Positions 14,916 through 22,090 of a stretch of DNA of 29,021 bases are shown here, piece by piece. Position 1 is the stretch's first letter; each line of letters opens with the position of its first letter. The notes beneath the pieces were generated by a model. The model ran no database searches. It was not told the DNA's origin and saw only the letters and a program-made list of their open reading frames with translations. Where the stretch lies: positions 1 through 29,021 of the forward strand of contig LBRX01000010.1 in the NCBI GenBank assembly GCA_000991645.1, written 5' to 3'. Both the position numbers and the translations under genes were made by a program. The stretch is from Candidatus Moranbacteria bacterium GW2011_GWE2_36_40. Lineage in GTDB: Bacteria; Patescibacteriota; Minisyncoccia; Moranbacterales; GWC2-37-73.

Positions 14916-15887
14916 TCAATTTCTTGGCAGCATTTCAACAAAAGCATCGAAATCTTTTTGCTGCAGTTCTGGGTCTTTCAAATCTTCAATCAAACAAAGA
15001 CCAGGTACAGTATTCATTTCAATAAAAAATGGCTTTCCCTTTTCATCAAAAAAGAAGTCCAGCGAATATTGCGCCTTTGCAAACATTTTCAATTTAACTA
15101 CAATTTTTTCAGTCACTTCCCAAACACTTGGTGGAATTTTTTCTAACGGCACGCGCTTGCTGGTTGCTCCTTGATGCATATTGGTAAATAAAGAACCACC
15201 TTGAGCAATCCGAGAAAGAGCATAAAGTGGCTGGTGATTAATGTAGGTAATTCTAAGATCTGCCAATTCACCTTTTTCAGAAAATCCAGGAATGCCATTT
15301 TCATTTTTAACAAATTCTTGCAACAGCATCGGATAAATAAATTTTTCTTTTAAGATAGTTTCTTTATCTCCGATAACAATACCAAATCCACCAGAACCCT
15401 GAAGAGGTTTGGCGACAATTTTTGATGTTTTTATTTCTTCAATTGCATTTTTTAAATCAGCTGAGTTCATTGCCACAACTGTTTTTGGCATATATTCAGA
15501 AAACAAAGCATACTGAGAAAGTTTGCTATCAACCATAGTTCGAAAAAGCGGACTATTAAAAACGATTGAATTACTGGCCATAGCCATTTTTAAATCAAAA
15601 AGTTTATGTTCACTAGAACCAGGCGTCTTATCATAAATAAGATCAGGGGTAATATCTTTTTCAATTCTCCGCCATTTTCCATCTCGAAAAGCCCAGGCCC
15701 TAATGAAAACATTTTTTTCAATATCATACCATTCGACACTTGCGCGATACATTTGAATATTTTTTTCCAGCGCCATCATATGCCATCTTTCAAAGGCCTT
15801 CCTGGTCTGTTCATATGATATTGGAACTTCCATATCCCAATCACTACCCGTATAAATAACAACAATGTTCTTACTTTCTTTTTGCAT
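14916..15887 (-). CDS. ATP-grasp ligase (second ligase of the operon)
   Basis: 323 aa. Seen: an N-terminal part of unusual sequence (IYTGSDWDMEVPISYEQTRK, VEWYDIEKNVFIRAWAFRDG), then FNSPLFRTMVDSKLSQYALF, KIVAKPLQGSGGFGIVIGDK (ATP lid), LADLRITYINHQPLYALSRI and the metal site FFFDEKGKPFFIEMNTVPGL (Glu, Asn). The overall order is like glutathione-synthetase or YheC/D-type ATP-grasp proteins. It lies 17 nt after the fused ligase-protease and 24 nt before the third ligase, so all three are surely co-transcribed. Substrate not predictable from sequence. Confidence 0.82.
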   Translation of the reverse strand: MQKESKNIVVIYTGSDWDMEVPISYEQTRKAFERWHMMALEKNIQMYRASVEWYDIEKNVFIRAWAFRDGKWRRIEKDITPDLIYDKTPGSSEHKLFDLKMAMASNSIVFNSPLFRTMVDSKLSQYALFSEYMPKTVVAMNSADLKNAIEEIKTSKIVAKPLQGSGGFGIVIGDKETILKEKFIYPMLLQEFVKNENGIPGFSEKGELADLRITYINHQPLYALSRIAQGGSLFTNMHQGATSKRVPLEKIPPSVWEVTEKIVVKLKMFAKAQYSLDFFFDEKGKPFFIEMNTVPGLCLIEDLKDPELQQKDFDAFVEMLPRN

Positions 15888-15904
15888 AAATTTAATAATG
15901 TTGT

Positions 15905-17347
15905 TTATTTATTAACATCGATCAAAAATTTTCCTAAATTTCTTTTACCTATAATCATACTGTATTTTAATTCTTCACGATCAACAACATTTACTAGTGT
16001 GATTATTTCCACCTCATCTAATTTAAACTGCATTTTTATTTTTGGCCTTATAGTTACGCCACTTGAAGAATACACGATTGAAATATCAGCAAGATCAGGA
16101 TGTTTTCCTGCATAATTTTTCTTTAATTCTACTTCTACTTTTCCAGCATCCTCCCTCTTAAAGTCTCGAGGAAATTCTATTTTTTCAAAAAAATCTATAA
16201 CATCCCCATAACCCAAATTTTTCGCCAGCTCACTATCGATAGATGTTGACATTGCGCCCGTATCAATTTTGGCTTCAATTTCAATTTCAATTCCTTCTTT
16301 ACCGATAAGTTTTACTTTTTCAATTGTTCCAATAACTTTTCGTCCAGAAATTTCTTCGACTTCTTCTTCAACTTCTCCTCCGAACAAATCTCTTCCCACA
16401 CGAACACCACGCACAGCTGTTTTTATCTTAAGACCCTTGATACGCTCAAGCCTTTCCTTGAGCCCGCTAAGATTGGCAACTTGAATAGCAAGACCAGGAC
16501 GTGCATTAATTTCCAAAAAAACAGGACCACGCTCACGATCAATCGCCACATCGGCTCCCAAAAATCCCATTCCAGAAATTTCTTGCGACTTAACCGCAAG
16601 CAGCAAGATATCTTTCCAATATGGAATTTTGATTCCAGAGAGAAGCATCCGAGTGCCAGGGACATAATCAATAATTTTTCCCTTGCCCAAAACTGCTGTT
16701 GTGGTAACACCTGAAGCCAAATCTATTCCCACTCCAATTCCTCCTTGCTGCAAATTGGCTTTTCCTCCAGATTCCTTGGTTGGAAGACGAAGCATCGCCA
16801 TCACAGGGATGCGATTAAAGACAATAACACGAATATCTGGAATTCCCTTATATGAATATGGCTTAAAAAGTTTAAGCAGTGTTAGCCTTTCCTCAAAAAA
16901 AGCAATGTCCGGCATGTTTGCAAGTGAAAAAGCACCATCCAAAATATTCAAGATATGACTTTTTAGGTCACTAACGGTTACCCTTGATCCATCCGATTTG
17001 ATCCACACAGGATCTGGCAATGTTTCAATGCCATCAGGAGAAACACATTTAAAAGTTTTTTTCTTTCCATATACAACCAAAATACCTCCCCCACCATAAC
17101 CGCGATTAGGCTTGAGTGCAAATGTGTTCGGCAAAGAAAACCAATCGAAGCTTTCCAATTCTTCAACTGTTCTTATTTTTGCAAGCAACTTTGGCACTGG
17201 GATTCCACCTTTTTTAAGCATACGCTTGCTTAATATTTTGTCATCCGCCAACCGCTTGGCCTTTTTTCTGTTGTATGGACGAATGTAATCAAGATTGCGA
17301 GCGTTCATTCCAAGCAACCTATTTCCATTCTTAAAAATTTCAAACAT
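15905..17347 (-). CDS. Alpha-L-glutamate-ligase-like ATP-grasp protein fused to a retropepsin-like protease domain
   Basis: 480 aa with two domains. Residues about 1-310 match the alpha-L-glutamate ligase-like ATP-grasp family: LGMNARNLDYIRPYNRKKAK, KGGIPVPKLLAKI, FALKPNRGYGGGGILVVYGK, DIRVIVFNRIPVMAMLRLP, GKANLQQGGIGVGIDLASG and the metal site GPVFLEINARPGL. Residues about 345-480 match the PF05618/RimB-type protease family: IGTIEKVKLIGK, then KIDTGAMSTSID with the DTGA aspartic-protease-like motif, and a C-terminal NVVDREELKYSMIIGKRNLG. Despite the old name 'ATP-dependent zinc protease' the motif is retropepsin-like. Elsewhere these two are usually separate genes next to a 7TM protein; here they are one polypeptide. 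ATG 17347 chosen over TTG 17359. Ligase plus protease on one chain suggests peptide tagging with trimming. Confidence 0.88.
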   Translation of the reverse strand: MFEIFKNGNRLLGMNARNLDYIRPYNRKKAKRLADDKILSKRMLKKGGIPVPKLLAKIRTVEELESFDWFSLPNTFALKPNRGYGGGGILVVYGKKKTFKCVSPDGIETLPDPVWIKSDGSRVTVSDLKSHILNILDGAFSLANMPDIAFFEERLTLLKLFKPYSYKGIPDIRVIVFNRIPVMAMLRLPTKESGGKANLQQGGIGVGIDLASGVTTTAVLGKGKIIDYVPGTRMLLSGIKIPYWKDILLLAVKSQEISGMGFLGADVAIDRERGPVFLEINARPGLAIQVANLSGLKERLERIKGLKIKTAVRGVRVGRDLFGGEVEEEVEEISGRKVIGTIEKVKLIGKEGIEIEIEAKIDTGAMSTSIDSELAKNLGYGDVIDFFEKIEFPRDFKREDAGKVEVELKKNYAGKHPDLADISIVYSSSGVTIRPKIKMQFKLDEVEIITLVNVVDREELKYSMIIGKRNLGKFLIDVNK

Positions 17348-17399
17348 ACAAAAATTCAATTAATTCCTTAACCTAGTTAAAGATACAATAACCAAGATA

Positions 17400-17440
17400 C
17401 CCGCCTCGACTCGCTAGACGCAAGTCGATGCGAGGCGGGC
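17400..17440. repeat. CCCGCCTCG palindromic repeat
   Basis: Arms CCCGCCTCG (17400-17408) and CGAGGCGGG (17431-17439) with an inner CGACT / AGTCG pair. It sits in the 200-nt gap between the 7TM stop and the fused ligase start. The rest of the gap (17441-17557) is AT-rich simple sequence (ATAATCAAATTTCAAATAATC type); no gene is seen there. Confidence 0.75.
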
Positions 17441-17557
17441 AAACATCAAACAAAATTCAATAATCAAATTTCAAATAATCAAACCATTTGTATTTTTGGA
17501 TCTTGGAATTTTGGAATTTATTTGGTTATTGTTTCTTGTATCTTGTTTCTTGATTGT

Positions 17558-18214
17558 TTACTTTAAATTTTTGAGTACTTCTCTAAAACGAAAATATTCA
17601 TTCAAACGCAATCCATCCCATTTCCCCAAGAAAATATTAATAGGAATTGTGATTAAAATTAACCACGGAAAAGCCACGATACCTTTTATAAGCAATGGCC
17701 AACTCGCTAAAAAATATCCAACAAGAGAAATCACCAATGTTTCCACTGCTAAAATTACAGCTGCACGATTTCCTTTTTCAATTTGAGCAGCCACAAATTT
17801 TTCCACAATTGTGATCATAATCAAAATTGGAAAAATAGAAACAGCCGCCAAACCAGTTCTTCGCATCGATCCTCCAAAGCTAAGCAATATTAAAATTGAA
17901 AATGCAATAATACTTAGAGTGATGGCAACTCGTGGCAAATATAAAATGCGAAGTCCTTTTAAGGCAAATCGCATAAGCATCCCCACCAAGATAACAACCA
18001 CAAAAATAAGTACTCCGTAACGAAGTTGCGGCACGGCCAAAAAAGCAAACGTCACAATCGCTGGCGTATAAATACCAAAGGCTTTAATTCCAATTACCTG
18101 GCGAAAAAAAGCAATCAACGTTACCACAATTGGCAACATTAAAAGCAAGATAACCGTATCAAGCGGCACACCTTGTCCGATAAAATATTTTATAAGCGGA
18201 CTGATGTTTTCCAT
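17558..18214 (-). CDS. 7TM_transglut-type seven-helix membrane protein, lacking the transglutaminase-like part
   Basis: 218 aa, almost all membrane: helices at about 17-39, 45-63, 66-83, 96-115, 121-138, 153-172 and 178-196. The loop motifs RQVIGIKAFGIYTPAIVTFA, LYLPRVAITLSI, VSIFPILIMITIVEKF and the tail GLRLNEYFRF match the PF14402-type domain, which in many bacteria is fused to an inactive transglutaminase-like domain and encoded beside a glutamate-ligase-like ATP-grasp protein and a RimB-like protease. Here only the seven helices remain. It heads the ATP-grasp cluster, though a 200-nt repeat-filled gap separates it from the next gene. ATG 18214 is chosen over TTG 18235, which falls in repeat B. 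Function unknown; a membrane platform or exporter for the ligase product is inference. Confidence 0.85.
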   Translation of the reverse strand: MENISPLIKYFIGQGVPLDTVILLLMLPIVVTLIAFFRQVIGIKAFGIYTPAIVTFAFLAVPQLRYGVLIFVVVILVGMLMRFALKGLRILYLPRVAITLSIIAFSILILLSFGGSMRRTGLAAVSIFPILIMITIVEKFVAAQIEKGNRAAVILAVETLVISLVGYFLASWPLLIKGIVAFPWLILITIPINIFLGKWDGLRLNEYFRFREVLKNLK

Positions 18215-18226
18215 AAAAATTAGCAA

Positions 18227-18336
18227 AATTTTCAATTTTCAATTTCTAATTTTAAAACAATGTTTAATTTTTTAATTTTGAAATTGCTTCATTGGAAATT
18301 GTTTAGAAATTGAAAATTAGAAATTGAAAATTATAA
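18227..18336. repeat. AT-rich long-hairpin repeat, copy B
   Basis: Left arm TTTTCAATTTTCAATTTCTA, right arm TTTAGAAATTGAAAATTAG and AAATTGAAAATTA, with CATTGGAAATTG in the centre-right. It fills the gap between ruvC and the 7TM gene. Shares arms and the TTGGAAATTGTTTAGAAATT segment with copy C. Confidence 0.75.
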
Positions 18337-18367
18337 TTCTAAATATACTCTTGAAATAATCTATTTC

Positions 18368-18895
18368 TTAACAGCTTTTCTTCACAGCTACCATCTTCCT
18401 CGAGTTAAGATGGCACAGTGCGATTGCAATTGCATCAGCGGTGTCATCTGGCTTTGGAATCTCTTTCAATTTCAAAATATTCTTTACCATAAGCTGAATT
18501 TGCTTCTTTTCAGCACGACCATAGCCAGTCAACGCCTGTTTGACTTGCAGCGGTGTGTATTCAAATATGCTAACACAAAATCTCTCAAGTGTCAAGAGTA
18601 TAGACCCCCTGGCTTGACTCACTTTCATTACAGTTTTCACATTTTTAAAAAAGAACAAATCCTCCACTGCAGCTTCATTTGGCTTATATTTTTCAATTAT
18701 CTGCTCCAAATCTTTCACAACTTCAAAAAGCCGCTCGGCTGTACTGTTTTTTGGCGAAGTTGTGATGTGACCATAGGCTACCGAAGTCACACATCCTTTC
18801 GTTTCATCCAAAATAGCCCAACCAACAATAGCAGTTCCAGGATCTATTCCCAAAACTCGCAATGTATTTTCAGTTTTCTTATTTATATTTAGCAT
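18368..18895 (-). CDS. ruvC: Holliday junction resolvase RuvC
   Basis: 175-aa RNase-H-fold endonuclease that cuts four-way junctions symmetrically with RuvAB. Acidic catalytic residues are in place: Asp 18 in LGIDPGTAIVGWA, Glu 78 in NEAAVEDLFFF, and Asp 151/Asp 154 in PDDTADAIAIALCHL; QARGSILLTLE and YTPLQVKQALTGYGRAEKKQ are standard. Normal length, start ATG 18893-18895. It follows yebC, an arrangement common in many bacteria, with repeat C between them. No LexA-like box was recognised upstream. Confidence 0.96.
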   Translation of the reverse strand: MLNINKKTENTLRVLGIDPGTAIVGWAILDETKGCVTSVAYGHITTSPKNSTAERLFEVVKDLEQIIEKYKPNEAAVEDLFFFKNVKTVMKVSQARGSILLTLERFCVSIFEYTPLQVKQALTGYGRAEKKQIQLMVKNILKLKEIPKPDDTADAIAIALCHLNSRKMVAVKKSC

Positions 18896-18937
18896 TATTA
18901 ATCAGAAACAACTATTTTTTGAATAAAGCAGTTCTCG

Positions 18938-19067
18938 AAATTTTCAATTTCTAATTTTCAATTTTCAAACAATGCTCAAATTTTTAATGAACCAATGTCT
19001 AAAACATTGGAAATTTTTGTCATTGGAAATTGTTTAGAAATTAGAAATTGAAAATTAGAAATTACAA
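18938..19067. repeat. AT-rich long-hairpin repeat, copy C
   Basis: Left arm AAATTTTCAATTTCTAATTT and CAATTTTCAAACAATG, right arm ATTGGAAATTGTTTAGAAAT and GAAATTGAAAATTAG, centre AAAACATTGG. It fills the gap between yebC and ruvC. Confidence 0.75.
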
Positions 19068-19084
19068 TTTGTAAGCCCCAAAGC

Positions 19085-19801
19085 TTACAAATTGTCGTAT
19101 ATTTCCTGCACGTCATCGTTCTCGTCCAATTTTTCTAAAAGCTTTTCGTAATCTATTTTTGAATCTGCATCAAGCTGCGTTTTCTGAGTTGGAGCATAAA
19201 CAAGGTCAGCGCCTTCAACAATGAGTCCGGCTTTGTCTAAATTTTCTTTAACTTTTTGCAAGTCTTCTATTTTTGTATAAACAATCACAATATCACCCTC
19301 ATACAAAGTATCCTCTGCTCCAGCTTCAATGGCAGCCATTTCAACTTCGTATGGATCTTTGTCGCCAACAGACACGGCAATGTTTCCAACCAACTTAAAC
19401 ATAAATTTTACTCCACCTTCCGCTGCAGGCTTTCCGCCAGCTTTGGTCAAAATGCTGCGAACTTCACTTCCAGTCCTATTTCTATTATCCGTAGCAGTTT
19501 TAATAAGCATCGCCACATTTCCAGGGCCATATCCTTCATAAATAAGTTCTTCGATTTCCGCTCCATCCTTAAGTTCGCCAGTTCCCTTTTTGATCGCACG
19601 TTCAATGGTGTCTTTTGGCATATTTTCAAGTCTTGCTCGATCGATTGCCATTTGCAACTTGAAATTCATTTCTGGCTTGCCACCGCCTTCTTTAGCAGCA
19701 ATAGTAATCAAACGTCCGTATTTAGTAAAAACGTTCGCTCTTTTGGCATCATTAACGCCTTTTCTCTGTTTTATCCCCGCCCAATGTGAATGTCCACTCA
19801 T
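19085..19801 (-). CDS. yebC: YebC/TACO1 family protein
   Basis: 238 aa, normal length. MSGHSHWAGIKQRKGVNDAK, RANVFTKYGRLITIAAKEGG, LQMAIDRARLENMPKDTIER, EELIYEGYGPGNVAMLIKTA and TDNRNRTGSEVRSILTKAGG are diagnostic. The family was long annotated as DNA-binding regulators; members also act in translation (mitochondrial TACO1 and some bacterial homologues help ribosomes through proline stretches). Upstream of ruvC, the usual place. The acidic C-terminus (DENDDVQEIYDNL) is typical. A TTGAAA-N17-TAGACT pair about 110 nt upstream is a weak promoter candidate. Confidence 0.96.
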   Translation of the reverse strand: MSGHSHWAGIKQRKGVNDAKRANVFTKYGRLITIAAKEGGGKPEMNFKLQMAIDRARLENMPKDTIERAIKKGTGELKDGAEIEELIYEGYGPGNVAMLIKTATDNRNRTGSEVRSILTKAGGKPAAEGGVKFMFKLVGNIAVSVGDKDPYEVEMAAIEAGAEDTLYEGDIVIVYTKIEDLQKVKENLDKAGLIVEGADLVYAPTQKTQLDADSKIDYEKLLEKLDENDDVQEIYDNL

Positions 19802-19805
19802 ATGA

Positions 19806-19843
19806 TTAGCTTCTTAGGCATTAGCTTTCTAGCTTCTTAGCTT
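19806..19843. repeat. AGCTT-rich short repeat, copy 2
   Basis: TTAGCTTCTTAGGCATTAGC followed by TTTCTAGCTTCTTAGCTT just upstream of yebC; the same words occur at 5051-5082. Confidence 0.55.
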
Positions 19844-19935
19844 AAACTAATTCAAGAATTTTCTTTATAAACTTTACGAACTTTACAACCATTTAAAGTC
19901 TACCACCTCGATTCATCGATTTCAAGCCAAGAGCT

Positions 19936-19964
19936 TTGACAAGTTGCAGATTCAGACTTAGGAT
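19936..19964 (+). promoter_or_regulatory. Promoter of the zinc-ribbon gene
   Basis: Perfect TTGACA (19936-19941), 17-nt spacer, TAGGAT (19959-19964). The leader is about 45 nt and ends in a clear GGAGG (20006-20010), 6 nt before ATG 20017. Confidence 0.6.
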
Positions 19965-20016
19965 AAAATTAAGATATTATCAATATCAAAATACATCCTA
20001 AATTTGGAGGTTAATC

Positions 20017-20205
20017 ATGTTTATTAAAAAATTGATAGGATTTTTAGAATGTTTTGCTACTCCTGAACGATTTGATTGCCAATCTTGCGGTGCGGTAATC
20101 TCAATGTTCTCTCCTCCAAAAAATTGCCCCAACTGCAATGCTACAGAAGAAAATATCAGAAAAAGAAATAAAGTTCATCCAATCCAGAAACGTTACGCGG
20201 ACTAA
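20017..20205 (+). CDS. Small zinc-ribbon protein
   Basis: 62 aa, one of the few genes here with a textbook ribosome site (GGAGG). Two CxxC knuckles (Cys 21/24 in FDCQSCGAV and Cys 37/40 in NCPNCNA) form a zinc ribbon; the C-terminus is basic (ENIRKRNKVHPIQKRY). A zinc-bound nucleic-acid or protein adaptor is likely, but I do not recognise the family. Single gene with its own promoter and terminator, unlike the minus-strand operons around it. Confidence 0.75.
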   Translation: MFIKKLIGFLECFATPERFDCQSCGAVISMFSPPKNCPNCNATEENIRKRNKVHPIQKRYAD

Positions 20206-20229
20206 CTATTTCAATTATTGAAGCTCTGT

Positions 20230-20256
20230 GCGTCGGAATACTCCGGCGCCTTTTTT
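20230..20256 (+). terminator. Terminator of the zinc-ribbon gene
   Basis: GCGTCGGA / TCCGGCGC 8-bp stem with one G-U pair and a 4-nt loop, then TTTTTT. Its U-tract overlaps the stop codon region of the convergent TrmB-type gene. Confidence 0.85.
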
Positions 20257-21001
20257 ATTTTACCTTATTCTCTGGCAGCAAATCCCAAATAAGCTGAAAA
20301 ATAAGTTTCATTGTTTTATGAATCTCTTCTCCTTCAATAATGAGTCCGATTTCTTCTTTGGCTGACATCAGGGCAACTTTCTGATGACCATAAATATTAA
20401 TTTCAATGGAGAATGGATATTTCTTATGATCAATAACCTTTGTGATGCGTAATTGCTCCAAATCTTTAGAGATAAATTTTTCTTTAAGTATTTCCGTTCC
20501 AGGCACAATTCCTTTGGCCCAAATTCCATTCTTTTTTCTTTTTGCCAAATATTCCATCGCCCAGTCCATCCCCAAAACTTTCATAATGTCATCAGAAGCA
20601 AATCCTAATATTTCTGTTTTATATTTCAATGTGTCTTCATAAACTTCTTTTAATCCTTCCTTGCCTTCATAAAACCTGATCTTTGGTTTTGCACCTCGCA
20701 CATTATGAATTGATTGTAGTTGTGGCAAAATTTCTGCAAACAATCTTTCTTTGTTTTTCAGGTTTCTCTGAATCTTCTCTGGGTCTTCACCCACAAACAA
20801 GCGCTTCTTTCCTTTTGAAGTTTCGGAAATCAATCCCTCTTTTTCCAAATCCATCAAAATATCATAGCAAGTCGTTCTTTTAATCCCAGCTTTTTTAGAA
20901 ATCTCAATCACACTCGAACTTCCCAATTCCAAAGCTGCCAGATATACATCCGCCTTTTTTCCTTCTAATCCTAGTTGTTCCAATATTGTCTTAATCTCCA
21001 T
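20255..21001 (-). CDS. TrmB family transcriptional regulator
   Basis: 248 aa. An N-terminal winged helix (about 1-75: LEQLGLEGKKADVYLAALEL, SSVIEISKKAGIKRTTCYDI, MDLEKEGLISETSKGKKRLF) is followed by a short coil and a C-terminal sensor-like domain (GAKPKIRFYEGKEGLKEVYE). This matches the TrmB family; archaeal members sense sugars, and many CPR genomes carry such regulators with unknown ligands. No adjacent sugar operon exists, so the regulon is unknown; the divergent plus-strand genes from 21290 are a candidate target. A TGAC / GTCA inverted motif lies at 21100-21115 upstream. Confidence 0.82.
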   Translation of the reverse strand: MEIKTILEQLGLEGKKADVYLAALELGSSSVIEISKKAGIKRTTCYDILMDLEKEGLISETSKGKKRLFVGEDPEKIQRNLKNKERLFAEILPQLQSIHNVRGAKPKIRFYEGKEGLKEVYEDTLKYKTEILGFASDDIMKVLGMDWAMEYLAKRKKNGIWAKGIVPGTEILKEKFISKDLEQLRITKVIDHKKYPFSIEINIYGHQKVALMSAKEEIGLIIEGEEIHKTMKLIFQLIWDLLPENKVK

Positions 21002-21012
21002 GGTCTATTGTT

Positions 21013-21083
21013 GTCATGCTGAATTTATTTCAGCATCTCGACTAGCCTTACGCATCTAGATCCTGAAACAAGTTCAGGATGAC
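21013..21083. repeat. GTCATGCTGAA palindromic repeat
   Basis: GTCATGCTGAATTTATTTCA at the left and AACAAGTTCAGGATGAC at the right are imperfect inverted copies, and each arm is itself a hairpin (ATGCTGAA/TTCAGCAT and ATCCTGAA/TTCAGGAT). A compact intergenic repeat type widespread in bacteria. It lies right upstream of the TrmB-type gene. The remaining gap to 21289 holds the next promoter and otherwise no gene. Confidence 0.85.
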
Positions 21084-21179
21084 ATACTTACACTGACCAT
21101 TTTTGTCAATATTATGCTTATTTTAGGCAATATCTTGTTTTAGACCACTTCTTACACTTGCAATACTTGACGCTTATTA

Positions 21180-21208
21180 TTGACAATTTTGTGTTTTGGG
21201 AGTATTAT
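21180..21208 (+). promoter_or_regulatory. Strong promoter for the small plus-strand genes
   Basis: Perfect TTGACA (21180-21185), 17-nt spacer, TATTAT (21203-21208). The leader to ATG 21290 is about 75 nt. Confidence 0.75.
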
Positions 21209-21289
21209 ACGTTGTTATGATGAATCAATAAATGAAGTATCTAGCGCAGTTCATTTAAAATTCAATCACCTCAAACAAAGGAGAAGAAG

Positions 21290-21496
21290 ATGATTATTCA
21301 ATTAATATTATTACAAACAGTTGGTCTATTCGTTGGAGGGGCTATTGCATATATATTTGCGCCTAGAACTTTCCTTTGCATTCTGACTTGGTATCATATG
21401 GGTTGGGATTGGTGGGTTATTTTCATTTTTTTGCTGATTATAGCGGTATTCGAAGATGTTGTATCATACTGTATATTAGCAGAAAAAGAGGGGTGA
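21290..21496 (+). CDS. Small two-helix membrane protein, unknown
   Basis: 68 aa with two hydrophobic helices (about 4-24 and 42-63) joined by a short aromatic loop (TWYHMGWDWW). A good ribosome site AAGGAG lies 7-8 nt before ATG 21290. The C-terminus (AEKEG) is charged. I do not recognise the family. It has its own strong promoter and is followed by a structured 149-nt spacer and an unknown cytosolic gene, probably on one transcript ending at 22039. Confidence 0.65.
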   Translation: MIIQLILLQTVGLFVGGAIAYIFAPRTFLCILTWYHMGWDWWVIFIFLLIIAVFEDVVSYCILAEKEG

Positions 21497-21512
21497 TTTA
21501 AATCTAAGATAC

Positions 21513-21605
21513 GGGAAATGAATCTATTTCCCTTGCCCATTGCCCCGTCATAGCTATCAAGCGACGACGGGTCTCTCATTGAGCCCATCATTGTGGTGGA
21601 TTCAT
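21513..21605 (+). promoter_or_regulatory. Structured spacer with competing hairpins
   Basis: Between two small genes: GGGAAAT/ATTTCCC (21513-21519 with 21526-21532), CCCGTC/GACGGG (21544-21549 with 21566-21571) and GGG-CTC/GAG-CCC (21569-21577 with 21581-21586). The last two share GGG 21569-21571, so they exclude each other, as in riboswitch or attenuator leaders. It is more GC-rich than its surroundings and has no open frame with a start. The next gene's AGGAG follows 30 nt later. Function is inference. Confidence 0.4.
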
Positions 21606-21645
21606 AAGAGCAAAGTTATTTTGCAACAAAAAAAGGAGAGTTACC

Positions 21646-21993
21646 ATGGAAGAGTCATACGCGCTTCAAACATTACAGGCTGTAAGAATAATTGGACGTC
21701 TTTTGAATTGCGTTAAGCTAGATCCGCCCGCACCTATTCTTTCTTACATGCAAGAAACGGTGGGCGAACTGGTAAGTAAAACTAATTTTGGCACAAAGGA
21801 TGGGCATATCACGTTTACTATTGAAAAAAGTGGCGATATGTCACACCAGTTTATGTTTGAAAAGTGGGAAGAAACAGCACTGACAATCGGAAGACTGTCT
21901 AAAATATGTCTTAGTGAATTTGGGGAGATCTCTTTGACTGCCACAGAAAAACCTGATTTAAAATATATAACCATCCATTTTAAATCAGCATAA
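21646..21993 (+). CDS. Unknown 115-aa cytosolic protein
   Basis: 115 aa, preceded by AAAGGAGAG at a good distance from ATG 21646. The first half is helical (QTLQAVRIIGRLLNCVKL), the second half looks like beta strands (HITFTIEKSGDMSHQFMF, GEISLTATEKPDLKYITIHF), giving a compact alpha/beta protein with no membrane helix. No motif recognised. Its strong ribosome site, like those of the two small genes before it, sets this plus-strand group apart from the SD-poor neighbours. A terminator follows directly. Confidence 0.6.
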   Translation: MEESYALQTLQAVRIIGRLLNCVKLDPPAPILSYMQETVGELVSKTNFGTKDGHITFTIEKSGDMSHQFMFEKWEETALTIGRLSKICLSEFGEISLTATEKPDLKYITIHFKSA

Positions 21994-22008
21994 AGAGTAT
22001 GTGCTAGT

Positions 22009-22039
22009 AGACCATCGCAAACTTGCGGTGGTCTTTTTT
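22009..22039 (+). terminator. Terminator of the small-gene transcript
   Basis: AGACCATCGCAA / TTGCGGTGGTCT, a 12-bp stem with one G-U pair and a 2-nt centre, followed by TTTTTT. Confidence 0.9.
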
Positions 22040-22090
22040 ATTTTTTTACCTTATGAAGTAGAATGGTAGAAAAAGTTTTAGAGTCCACCA

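Noticed and set aside
21394..21591. A 65-codon minus-strand frame across the small membrane gene and the structured spacer
   Set aside because: It overlaps a gene with a good ribosome site and has no start signal or protein-like pattern.
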